Assembly (NCBI GenBank): GCA_030679145.1
Contig: JAUXTU010000049.1
Coordinates: 1-32,371, forward strand
Reading direction: 5' to 3'
From: Bacteroidota bacterium
GTDB taxonomy: Bacteria; Bacteroidota; Ignavibacteria; UBA10030; UBA8401
Length of the DNA stretch: 32,371 nt
The notes under the pieces are model-generated. The model did not search any database, was not told where the DNA came from, and worked only from the letters and a program-made list of their open reading frames with translations. How positions within the stretch are numbered: position 1 is the stretch's first letter; each line of letters starts with the position of its first letter. This document shows positions 8,309 to 16,431 of the stretch, piece after piece. The translations under genes were made by a program, and so were the position numbers.

Positions 8309-9589
8309 TCATCTATTGAAAAGATCATCTTGCTCTTTTCGTAATTTAAAGGGAACACTGGCTGGTATTTCAATATCATCATATGATAGGGCGGTGTCCT
8401 TCGATACATTTCGTTTTATACGGACACCTTCGGTAAGTCCCATTGGTAACAAATTGTTGTTCTTTACAACATCAGCATTGTCGATAACTCCGTAACATGT
8501 GAACCCTCCTACGCCATCAAGAATTTCTCCTGCTTTCAAATCTCGTTTTGCTAACGTGATGACATCACAGGAAGGTCCATTAAGAGGTGCGGTAGTAGCA
8601 TCATGAAACAGAACGGCACGTGCAATAGTAGATGGAAGTTGAATATGCGGCAAATGATATGGAGTGTAGAAAAGATAAAAAGGTCCATCGCCCATTTTTA
8701 AATAACTTAAATGTTTTTGTTTAATTGGATTATCCTCGTGAACAATAACATATGCACCGGTATACGGTTCAGCTCCAAGCGCATAATCCACCAATCCGCC
8801 GTTCAACAATTGATCAGCCGGAAGTAGTTTCGTCATCTCTTTAACATGTGCGCACTTCGGACCGTACATGCCTCGTTTGCCTACCTTAAAACCGCTTGCA
8901 TTCGCAAGAATTGCTTCTTCCATCGAAAGTTTCGTTCCATCGGCAAATGAGGTAACTATTCTTGGATTTTGATCATACTTCAATGCAAATTCTTTTTGTG
9001 TATCAGGAGTTCTATACGGATCGATCATCCCTTTAAGGTTTCCTGCACCGACAGGTCTAAAACCAAGTGTCTTTAGATATCGAAGCAACGTCATGGCAAC
9101 ACCCGGTTCATCACCATCAATATTTGTAAGAATGATTCCTGCCTTATCAGCACGTTGTTTCAAAATTGATCCAATAGTCGAATCAAGTTCTGCATTTACC
9201 AAAACCACATGTCTGCGGTTTTCAATTGCTTGAAGCACAACATTTGCACCAAATTCAACAGTACCGGTTACTTCAATAATAGCATCAATTCCATCCACAT
9301 TGCAAAGTAAAAACGGGTCGTCTGTTACAGCAAATTCTCCTTTTTCAATTGATGATTGGAGTTGTTGTTTTGAGCTAACCATATTGAATTTTTGAACACC
9401 CCCTTCTTTATAAGCTCGCTCAGCTTTACTCACGGTTCTATTTGCAATCGCCACTAATTTCATTCCAGTGATCGGCGTAAGAAGTTGAAGTGCTATCATT
9501 CTTCCCATTACTCCTGCTCCAACAAGACCAACATGAATCGGTTTCCCTGACCGTTCTCTTTTTTCTAATTCTGTATCGACAATAACCAT
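8309..9589 (-). CDS. Homoserine-dehydrogenase-like NAD(P) oxidoreductase with SAF domain (COG4091 type)
   Basis: This protein has 426 residues. An N-terminal Rossmann fold shows VGLVGAGVMGRMIALQLL (residues about 20-37), then VDGIDAIIEVTG and LTNIDGDEPGVAMTLLRYL. The C-terminal part (LAKRDLKAGEILDGVGGFTCYG) looks like a SAF domain. This architecture is known from predicted oxidoreductases next to nucleotide-sugar genes, but I know of no settled reaction. Its position between the RmlC-type epimerase and the HemL-like aminotransferase suggests that the three act on one pathway intermediate. The start at ATG 9589 is the first in frame; about 64 bases separate it from the epimerase stop. Confidence 0.82.
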   Translation of the reverse strand: MVIVDTELEKRERSGKPIHVGLVGAGVMGRMIALQLLTPITGMKLVAIANRTVSKAERAYKEGGVQKFNMVSSKQQLQSSIEKGEFAVTDDPFLLCNVDGIDAIIEVTGTVEFGANVVLQAIENRRHVVLVNAELDSTIGSILKQRADKAGIILTNIDGDEPGVAMTLLRYLKTLGFRPVGAGNLKGMIDPYRTPDTQKEFALKYDQNPRIVTSFADGTKLSMEEAILANASGFKVGKRGMYGPKCAHVKEMTKLLPADQLLNGGLVDYALGAEPYTGAYVIVHEDNPIKQKHLSYLKMGDGPFYLFYTPYHLPHIQLPSTIARAVLFHDATTAPLNGPSCDVITLAKRDLKAGEILDGVGGFTCYGVIDNADVVKNNNLLPMGLTEGVRIKRNVSKDTALSYDDIEIPASVPFKLRKEQDDLFNR

Positions 9590-9653
9590 AATACTATTTA
9601 TCCAATTTTGTGATGAAAAATTTTACAAGGCAAACAATTGATTTAAATTGAAA

Positions 9654-10184
9654 TCATAAACGGTAGTCAGGCCAGCTACTATCGCTCGGTGATATCTCTG
9701 TTACGGGTAACGGCCACGTAATTTGAAACGCCGGATCATTATATCTAACACCACTGGCATGTTGAGGAGCATAAAATTGAGATACTTGGTAAAATAATTC
9801 AGAATTATCTTCCAGTGTTTGGAATCCGTGACCAAATCCTTCAGGAACGAATAACATTCTATGACTTGTCGAATTCAACTCAACCGCAATCCATTGTTTA
9901 TGAGTCAATGATTCAGGACGCAAATCTATAATGATATCAACAACAACACCTTTTGTACATCGTACAAGTTTATTCTCGGCAAACGGTGGATGTTGAAAGT
10001 GCATTCCACGCAGGGTGCCTTTTTTATGATTCAACGATATATTGCTTTGAACCATTCGTGTCGCTAATCCATGTTCATCAGCTTCTTTTTCACACCACGA
10101 TCTGCCAAAGAATCCACGATTATCTTCGAGTTTCTTAACATCAATGATGAATACACCTTTAAGTTTTGTTTCGGTAAAAATCAT
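9654..10184 (-). CDS. dTDP-4-dehydrorhamnose 3,5-epimerase-family (RmlC/RfbC-like) protein
   Basis: This 176-residue cupin epimerase carries the RmlC active-site set: H62 (LRGMHFQHPP), K72 (AENKLVRC), D83 (VVDIIIDLR), H119 (VPEGFGHGF) and tyrosines at 132 and 138 (FYQVSQFYAP). Family enzymes epimerise C3 and/or C5 of a 4-keto-6-deoxy sugar nucleotide. Since the window has CDP-glucose rather than dTDP-glucose enzymes, the substrate is probably CDP-4-keto-6-deoxyglucose. The ATG start overlaps the stop of the dehydratase gene by four bases (ATGA), which implies coupled translation and a shared pathway. Confidence 0.88.
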   Translation of the reverse strand: MIFTETKLKGVFIIDVKKLEDNRGFFGRSWCEKEADEHGLATRMVQSNISLNHKKGTLRGMHFQHPPFAENKLVRCTKGVVVDIIIDLRPESLTHKQWIAVELNSTSHRMLFVPEGFGHGFQTLEDNSELFYQVSQFYAPQHASGVRYNDPAFQITWPLPVTEISPSDSSWPDYRL

Positions 10185-11248
10185 CGTTTCTCCAATGCTG
10201 TATACCTCGCAATTTGTTGGCGGGTTAATTCACTAATATTATTTTTTTGGTGGTAAACACTATACCATTCCGTCACCCATTCCAAAGCCTCCGATAATCG
10301 AAGCATTGGATGCCACTGTAAATGTGCTGTTGCTTTTGAAGCATCCAGTTTTAGATATCCGGCTTCGTGAGGTTGATTCGTAGTATCAATTTCAATAAGA
10401 TGCTTTCCACCCCACAATTGATTAATCTTTTCTGCAATCCATTCCACCGGCTTTGCATCATCATACGATGGACCAAAGTTCCATGCTTCTGCATATTTAG
10501 AACCTGTATCCCAAAGATGTTCTGCTAATGTCAAATATCCATCGAGCGGCTCCAAAACAAATTGCCACGGTCGTACGGCTTTCGGACTTCGCAGCAGGAT
10601 CGATTTATCAGTTAGGAGTGCGCGGAAAATATCAGGTATAAGTTGGTCTTTTGTCCAATCTCCACCTCCTATAACATTTCCCGCTCGTGCTGTAGCAATT
10701 GCAATGGTAGTATTTCCAGAAGAAAAAAAAGAATTACGATATGCTGACGTAACAAGTTCAGAACATGCTTTACTATTTGAATACGGATCAAACCCACCCA
10801 ATGAATCGGTTTCACGGTACCCCCATGACCATTCATGATTCTCGTAACATTTATCCGTTGTTACATTCACAAAAACCTTCACACTCGGCGCAGAACGGAG
10901 TGCTTCAAGAATGTTCACAGTCCCCATTACGTTTGTTTCGTATGTTTCAACAGGATTGTCATACGATGTCCGGACAACTGTTTGGGCTGCCATATGGATG
11001 ATTATTTCCGGTCTGTGTTCCGCAATACTTTTTTTCAACAATTGTAAATCACGAATGTCTCCAATAATGGACTTCATTCCTTCTTCAACATGTGCATCAG
11101 TAAATAAATTGGGTGATGTTGGGGGGGGCAACGCATATCCCACTAACTGTGCTCCGGCACTCTGAAGCCATAGTGAGAGCCAACTCCCTTTGAAACCGGT
11201 GTGTCCTGTTATAAAAACTTTTTTATTTTTCCAAAAAGAAGGATTCAT
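10181..11248 (-). CDS. rfbG: CDP-glucose 4,6-dehydratase
   Basis: This 355-residue extended SDR turns CDP-glucose into CDP-4-keto-6-deoxyglucose. The NAD motif is GHTGFKGSWLSLWL (residues 15-28), the YALPPPTSPNLF segment is typical of RfbG, T131-D132-K133 sits in VTTDKCYEN, and Y156/K160 (DPYSNSKAC) form the SDR YxxxK pair. An unbroken run of eight C on the coding strand (11121-11128) encodes part of the PPPT segment. Its partner RfbF is about 5 kb downstream in the same operon. There is no RfbH-type 3-dehydrase in the window, so the route does not follow the standard 3,6-dideoxyhexose pathway. Confidence 0.93.
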   Translation of the reverse strand: MNPSFWKNKKVFITGHTGFKGSWLSLWLQSAGAQLVGYALPPPTSPNLFTDAHVEEGMKSIIGDIRDLQLLKKSIAEHRPEIIIHMAAQTVVRTSYDNPVETYETNVMGTVNILEALRSAPSVKVFVNVTTDKCYENHEWSWGYRETDSLGGFDPYSNSKACSELVTSAYRNSFFSSGNTTIAIATARAGNVIGGGDWTKDQLIPDIFRALLTDKSILLRSPKAVRPWQFVLEPLDGYLTLAEHLWDTGSKYAEAWNFGPSYDDAKPVEWIAEKINQLWGGKHLIEIDTTNQPHEAGYLKLDASKATAHLQWHPMLRLSEALEWVTEWYSVYHQKNNISELTRQQIARYTALEKR

Positions 11249-11251
11249 TTT

Positions 11252-12172
11252 TTATCCAATTTGTTTCTTTTTAAATATCCGAAGTGGTAAGGCGGCCACT
11301 TGCAATAAGGCGATAAGAACATTTGCAATCAAACTTTTCCAAAACATCTTTACCCAAAAACTCATTTGCACATAACATAAAAATTTTTCACGCCAACCAA
11401 GCGGAACCGATGAAATTGCTTTCACATATTCAAAGCCCATACGCCATCGCGGCAATAGAATTTTTCCTGCTTTTGTCGGATCAAGCCACACAGTATATTC
11501 ACGGTATGTCTTGTAGAAATTCCATGATTTTTGAGCGTGCTCTCTATTATAATAAAGAAATTCTTGAATTTCATGATATCGTCCAAGTAAGCCCAAATGT
11601 GCTAATAACACTCCGTCATCATGACCAAATCCTCCGAAAAGCGGCGTTTTTCTTAATGCTTCGGATAGAACAACCCCATACAGTTCATAGACCATGTAAT
11701 CAACAAGCAAATCATGAAAACGAACATGAGGTTTCTCATTATCAACCCTCAGATTCGTTTCAAATTTTTTAACCGATTTTCCGTTCTCGTCTATAATAGT
11801 AGTTTTTGTATAGCAAAGAACAACTCCTTTATCGCGGTCAAGAACTTCAATACATTTTTCCACAAATTTAGGATCATACAGATCGTCATGTGGTGCCCAT
11901 TTAAAGTATTCATTTCGGGATAGCATGAAAACATTGTTGAAGTTCCAAGTTGCCCCCCGATTTTTCTCATAACGATGATAATGAAAACGTGAATCGTTCT
12001 CTGTAAATTTTTTACAAATCTCTTCTGTCCTATCTGTGGAAGCATTATCGGAGATGAATATTTCATAATCCTGATACGTTTGAGCCAGAAGTGAGTTGAT
12101 GGTCTCTTCAAGATAGTTTTCGCCGTTATAAACCGGTATACCGATACCGAGTCTCGGTACTCGCTCACTCAT
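11252..12172 (-). CDS. Family 2 glycosyltransferase
   Basis: This protein has 306 residues. The GT-A fold signature is plain: GIGIPVYNGENYLEETINSL (residues 9-28), YEIFISDNASTDRT and a KWAPHDDLYD segment with D96-D97, the probable metal/nucleotide-binding DxD equivalent. A hydrophobic C-terminus (SLIANVLIALLQVAALPL, followed by basic residues) suggests membrane attachment. It should add one sugar to the lipid-linked repeat unit on the cytoplasmic face. The acceptor and donor are unknown. It precedes the CDP-glucose dehydratase gene by 3 bases. Confidence 0.9.
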   Translation of the reverse strand: MSERVPRLGIGIPVYNGENYLEETINSLLAQTYQDYEIFISDNASTDRTEEICKKFTENDSRFHYHRYEKNRGATWNFNNVFMLSRNEYFKWAPHDDLYDPKFVEKCIEVLDRDKGVVLCYTKTTIIDENGKSVKKFETNLRVDNEKPHVRFHDLLVDYMVYELYGVVLSEALRKTPLFGGFGHDDGVLLAHLGLLGRYHEIQEFLYYNREHAQKSWNFYKTYREYTVWLDPTKAGKILLPRWRMGFEYVKAISSVPLGWREKFLCYVQMSFWVKMFWKSLIANVLIALLQVAALPLRIFKKKQIG

Positions 12173-12205
12173 TATATGCTCTCCATAATATTTTTAATTT
12201 GTAAT

Positions 12206-13366
12206 TCATGAAGCAATTATTTTGCGATCATCATTATTATGAACAGCTCGTTTCATATAATCTAGAATAATTTCTGCATTTTTTTGTATATCATATTTTT
12301 CTTCTACCAGAGCACGTCCACTCCGTCCGAATTCAACACGAAGTTCTTTTGATCCAACCAGAGTTTTCAATCGCAGGGCAAACTCTTCTTCTTCATCAGC
12401 AGGAACAATAAATCCATTCTTACCATCCAGGATGATCTCATCTAAACCTCCGACGTTCGTGGCAACAACAGGAAGCCGAAATGCCATTGCTTCACACAAA
12501 GCCGCTGGTGATAAATCGGCACGTGTGGGAAGAGCAAAAATATCAGCCATTTTATACAACCCAAGAAGTTCACCGCTATTCGCTTGTACATTATCGTATA
12601 CTTGAACATTATCTCCAGCCATTCCCTGAAAACTTCGTGTCACAAAATGAAATTTACATTTTTGAAATTCTGTGCGCGCAGCTACTCGCAGCAAAAGATC
12701 ACCACCTTTTCGTAAAAAATCACCACCCACAAAGAGGATATGAATACTATCCTGATCTTTTTTCCCATCATTATTTTCTGACTGATTCCACTGATGAACG
12801 TCAATTCCAGGGGGAACAACTTCAATTTTCTTTGTGTCAACTCCATAGTCATTCACCAATGATCTCTTTACTAATTGAGACCATGGAAGAATATACGAAG
12901 CATCGTTGTACACATTCCGAGTCATAGAATGTTTGATTCCAGAACCGAATGACTGTGAATTACTGCTCTTACCACGATACCATAGATTATATGGCTGCAA
13001 CAGTTCCGGTGTAATATCGAGCGAAAGAATTATTGGCACATTTTTCCTGAATCTCTGAAGAAACATTAATGGTATCGTATGATTTGCAAATACTGCATCA
13101 AATGATTTTCCTTCGCGCTCCAACTTCTTGAGACGTGTTCTTGCTATCATTCCTCCCTTCAAAGTCCAGTTCAACGAAATTGGTGGAATGCGTGCAATGA
13201 AGTCTTTCGGTTGAAAATCTATCCACATCCATGTCGCTTCAATATCGTTTTTTGTATCAACCACTTTTTGAATATTCTTACACAACACTTCAATACCACC
13301 GAACGGAGCACTTATAAATAAAAAATTATATTTCCTATTTTTACCTATTTGTTCAGATTCTGTCAA
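12206..13366 (-). CDS. Family 4 glycosyltransferase
   Basis: This 386-residue GT-B protein has the family-4 C-terminal half: IHILFVGGDFLRKGGDLLL, then ADIFALPTRADLSPAALCEAMAFRLPVVATNVGGLDEIILDGKNGFIVP, with the Glu-rich nucleotide-binding motif. The start is TTG 13366 in a TTGA overlap with the stop of the upstream tandem GT gene; an AGG lies nine bases before it, and no in-frame ATG occurs close by. It is likely one of the repeat-unit transferases. Donor sugar unknown. Confidence 0.88.
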   Translation of the reverse strand: MTESEQIGKNRKYNFLFISAPFGGIEVLCKNIQKVVDTKNDIEATWMWIDFQPKDFIARIPPISLNWTLKGGMIARTRLKKLEREGKSFDAVFANHTIPLMFLQRFRKNVPIILSLDITPELLQPYNLWYRGKSSNSQSFGSGIKHSMTRNVYNDASYILPWSQLVKRSLVNDYGVDTKKIEVVPPGIDVHQWNQSENNDGKKDQDSIHILFVGGDFLRKGGDLLLRVAARTEFQKCKFHFVTRSFQGMAGDNVQVYDNVQANSGELLGLYKMADIFALPTRADLSPAALCEAMAFRLPVVATNVGGLDEIILDGKNGFIVPADEEEEFALRLKTLVGSKELRVEFGRSGRALVEEKYDIQKNAEIILDYMKRAVHNNDDRKIIAS

Positions 13367-15414
13367 GATAATCGCCTGCGATCAATGATGACTCCATCAA
13401 TAACTTCTTTTACCGAAGCGACAAATTTATCGATCGTGTGATACTTCTCAATATATTTTCTCCCCTCTTCACCCATCTTCTGCGCAATATCCGGATTATT
13501 CCATAAATACAAAATCGCTTCTCTCAACGCTTTTGGATCATAAGGAGGAACAAAAATACCAGTAACATTTTCTTGAATGATATCGACTTGTCCGCGTGTA
13601 CGAGTGCAAATAACTGCTTTGCCCATAGCCATCGATTCCTCAATCACAGTGACACCGTTATCTGTATCCGTTTGATGCAGCGGAATGATAACAAATCGGG
13701 ACCGGCTATATAATTTTCTGAGTTCCGCATACGATAACATGCCAATCGAAATATTTTTCGGTAAATCACCCATAGCCCCAATCGCTTTTACTGTATCAAA
13801 TAATTCGCCTCGGAGAGCCCCTGTGGCTATATGGCATTTGATATCGATTCCATCAAGTGCTTTAATTAATGTAGGGTAGTCTCTCATTTCTTGTCCTGAA
13901 GAACAGATCATGTCAGTCGGTATATTCATAGGTTGCCAAAATTTTTGATCAACTCGTCTGCCAACAAGCACCGTTTTTGTTTCGGGAATTTTTAGAAACT
14001 CATTTGCAAATTGTTTCTGCACCGATGACCAAAGAATGATTTTATCAATATGTGTATGTACAAATTTAAGAAGTGTGCTCTTTTTAGGTCGTGAAATCCA
14101 TGTAACCATGGCAATATGTGGATGACGGGAGCCGAACATTTTAAGCAAAAAAGCGTACGGAATTGATAATCTACCTGACCAGGTCACTACCGCTTGATAC
14201 TTTTTCCGAACAAAAAATGCTTCTATAACCTGAGCGGCAATCGCCGGCAACAGACTATAGAACATTCGTTGTATGCCTGGCAAAGATGCAATATATTTTT
14301 CATCAAGCATATCAGAATCTACAGTATCCTCATAGAGCAACGCACGTGGATATAAATCAGCTTCTTCCATCTGCCGCAATTTAAAACGGGAGGGTCTGCG
14401 AAGACCGGTTGTTACAATAGTTAGAATTTTTTTCCGGTGCGAATTTCTTATCCTTTGTTGTTCCAACAGAATCTGTTTTTTCTCCTCCAAAACTTCAGTC
14501 ACAGTAGCTTGTACATTTTTAACAAATGAATCGAATGAATGATTCTGCTCGATAAACTTTCTCCCCTCCCTTCCCATTTTATCAGCAATCTCAAGATTAT
14601 TCCAAAGATACATTATCGCCTCTCGAAGCGCCTTGGAATCCAGCGGAGGAACAAACATTCCATTAACGCCATCTTCGATCACATCTGCCTGTCCGTCTAC
14701 TTTTGAACAAATCACCGCTTTCCCCATTGCCATTGCTTCAAGAATGCTGGTTGTTCCATTATCAGTTTCGGTGGGAAAAAGAGGTATCACAACAAATCGA
14801 GATCTTGCATATAATTCCCGTAGTTCAGAAAATGTTTTTTTACCGATCGTAATGTTCGAAGGGATTTTTTCAAGGTTTTGAACATCTTTCATCCACGCAT
14901 CTTTTTTATTTGTAGTAATACCGCCTGCTGCAATATGGCATCGAATATCCAATCCTTCTATTGCTCGTATTAATGTACCGTAGTCTCTCATTTCGCGACC
15001 AACAGCACAGATCATATCCGATTCGAAATTCATTGGCCTCCAAAAGTTCTGGTCGACCGGCCATCGCAACAACTGTACTTTATTCTCAGGAATTTTGAGC
15101 TGGTGAATCGCATGATCGCGCTGACGCGATGACATTAAAAATATTCGTTCGAATTCAGAGTGTACTCTTTTTAATAGAATTGCTTTTTTTGGTTTAGATA
15201 TCCATGAGAATATCCCAAAGTGTGGGATATGTGAACCGGTCAATTTTAACAAGATCGCTAATGGAATTCCCAAGTTTTCAGCCCAGGAAATTATCCCATC
15301 ATATTTTTTTTTAATAATAAATGCTTCCATCACTTGAGCAATATTGGTCGGAAGCATTCGATAAATTAAATTACGCCAGCGAGGAACTGTTTTAAGAAAT
15401 CGTTCATCCAACAT
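13363..15414 (-). CDS. Tandem-fused double family 4 glycosyltransferase
   Basis: The listed 683 residues contain two homologous GT-B units in a row. Unit 1 (to about residue 325) and unit 2 (from about 335) share MLDE.(F/Y), LLP..IAQV(M/I)EAF, (F/V)TWISRPKK-like and MNI/FESDMIC segments, then REMRDY.TLI(R/K)A, ARSRFVVIPL, ESMAMGKAVIC and ALREAI.YLWNN, about half identical by eye. The frame stays homologous to unit 2 upstream of ATG 15414, through to about 15537, so the real protein is probably about 41 residues longer (see the next entry). The protein could add two similar sugars in sequence, or one unit may have become structural. Both copies keep the nucleotide-binding end. Confidence 0.87.
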   Translation of the reverse strand: MLDERFLKTVPRWRNLIYRMLPTNIAQVMEAFIIKKKYDGIISWAENLGIPLAILLKLTGSHIPHFGIFSWISKPKKAILLKRVHSEFERIFLMSSRQRDHAIHQLKIPENKVQLLRWPVDQNFWRPMNFESDMICAVGREMRDYGTLIRAIEGLDIRCHIAAGGITTNKKDAWMKDVQNLEKIPSNITIGKKTFSELRELYARSRFVVIPLFPTETDNGTTSILEAMAMGKAVICSKVDGQADVIEDGVNGMFVPPLDSKALREAIMYLWNNLEIADKMGREGRKFIEQNHSFDSFVKNVQATVTEVLEEKKQILLEQQRIRNSHRKKILTIVTTGLRRPSRFKLRQMEEADLYPRALLYEDTVDSDMLDEKYIASLPGIQRMFYSLLPAIAAQVIEAFFVRKKYQAVVTWSGRLSIPYAFLLKMFGSRHPHIAMVTWISRPKKSTLLKFVHTHIDKIILWSSVQKQFANEFLKIPETKTVLVGRRVDQKFWQPMNIPTDMICSSGQEMRDYPTLIKALDGIDIKCHIATGALRGELFDTVKAIGAMGDLPKNISIGMLSYAELRKLYSRSRFVIIPLHQTDTDNGVTVIEESMAMGKAVICTRTRGQVDIIQENVTGIFVPPYDPKALREAILYLWNNPDIAQKMGEEGRKYIEKYHTIDKFVASVKEVIDGVIIDRRRLS

Positions 15415-15540
15415 GTCCGCCTTGAGAAATTTTTCAAAAAGAACAATGCGTGGATACTTATCAGCCTCTTCAAGTTCGATAAGTTTTTCGCGCTCTGGAT
15501 GTTTTAATCCTGCTTGTATGAGCGTTAAAGTTTTAATAAT
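15415..15540 (-). other. In-frame N-terminal extension of the double GT4, with no canonical start codon
   Basis: Reading on upstream of ATG 15414 gives KTLTLIQAGLKHPEREK, then EEADKYPRIVLFEKFLKAD. This lines up with residues of unit 2 (KILTIVTTGLRRPSRFK, EEADLYPRALLYED). No ATG, GTG or TTG lies in this frame between the upstream stop (15555-15553) and 15414. A strong AAAGGGAA sits at 15551-15544, followed by ATT codons at 15540 and 15537 at normal spacing. An ATT start (as in infC), a lost start or a base error are the options. Confidence 0.6.
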
Positions 15541-15552
15541 TAATTCCCTTTC

Positions 15553-16428
15553 TCAATGAAATCTATCTTGTCGTTCAGATTGAACAGGCATGTTGATGAT
15601 CTTTGAATTAGTTGAACTACCAGAACTTTTCACATTCCTTGACGTTAACCGCTTTAGTTTCCAATACAGCCAACGTAAAAAACTATACCATGGGTGTAAT
15701 TGTAACCTGAACAGAAGAGGATTGTCTGTATTAATTACTTTAATTCGGCGAATTTCATAAAGATCACTGCCGAATCCCGGTGGTCCTGTATAAGCGGCAC
15801 ACGCAAATAAATATCCTGCCTCAGATGCCATTTTTTTAATGGAGTCATTAAGTAGTCCGTAAGGGTACGCAAAGCTTCGAACCGGAGCATTTAAAAGTAT
15901 TTCCAACAACATTCGTGAACGTAATAACTCCCGCCATGCTTCTTCTCTTGAAAGTTTAGTCAAATCAGGGTGTGTCATGGAATGAGACCCTATTTCAAAA
16001 CCATCCTGCTTTAATTCTATGATCTGTTTATCATTTAAGAGTTTAAAAACGGTTCCAAGCTCTTTATCCCACACACTTTCTCGGATGGAGAGATCACCTA
16101 CAACAAATACAACGGCCGGCATACCGTATTTTTGTAGAATCGGACGGACAACTGAATGGATCTCTTCATAAGCATCATCAAATGTTATAATTATCGGTTT
16201 TTTTGGAAGGTCTAGTTTACCCTCTAAATAAAGGTTGTAATCTTCGAATGTTATTGCTGTATATCCCCAATGGTCAAGCAATTCAATTTGACGGTGAAAC
16301 ACAGTATCTAACACTGCAATATTTGCCCAGTCATCATTAATTGCCTCATCAATGATTCGATGATACAGAAGTACAATCACTTTATGTAAATCTCGATTAT
16401 GCTTAGTATGATTTTGTGGTGAACTCAT
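15553..16428 (-). CDS. Polysaccharide deacetylase (NodB/CE4 family)
   Basis: This protein has 291 residues. The CE4 motifs are present: IITFDDAYEEI with D84-D85 (catalytic base and metal ligand), and GSHSMTHPDL with H149 and H153 as zinc ligands; SFAYPYG follows. These enzymes remove N- or O-acetyl groups from polysaccharides. There is no clear N-terminal signal peptide, so it may act on the cytoplasmic face or be exported by an unusual route. It starts 3 bases after the flippase stop. Its stop is 13 bases before the probable non-canonical start of the double GT4. Confidence 0.9.
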   Translation of the reverse strand: MSSPQNHTKHNRDLHKVIVLLYHRIIDEAINDDWANIAVLDTVFHRQIELLDHWGYTAITFEDYNLYLEGKLDLPKKPIIITFDDAYEEIHSVVRPILQKYGMPAVVFVVGDLSIRESVWDKELGTVFKLLNDKQIIELKQDGFEIGSHSMTHPDLTKLSREEAWRELLRSRMLLEILLNAPVRSFAYPYGLLNDSIKKMASEAGYLFACAAYTGPPGFGSDLYEIRRIKVINTDNPLLFRLQLHPWYSFLRWLYWKLKRLTSRNVKSSGSSTNSKIINMPVQSERQDRFH

Positions 16429-16431
16429 AGA

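Noticed and set aside
11791-12168. Minus-strand 125-codon open frame within the GT2 gene
   Set aside because: It lies in another frame of a clear GT2 gene, and its translation has no recognisable fold.
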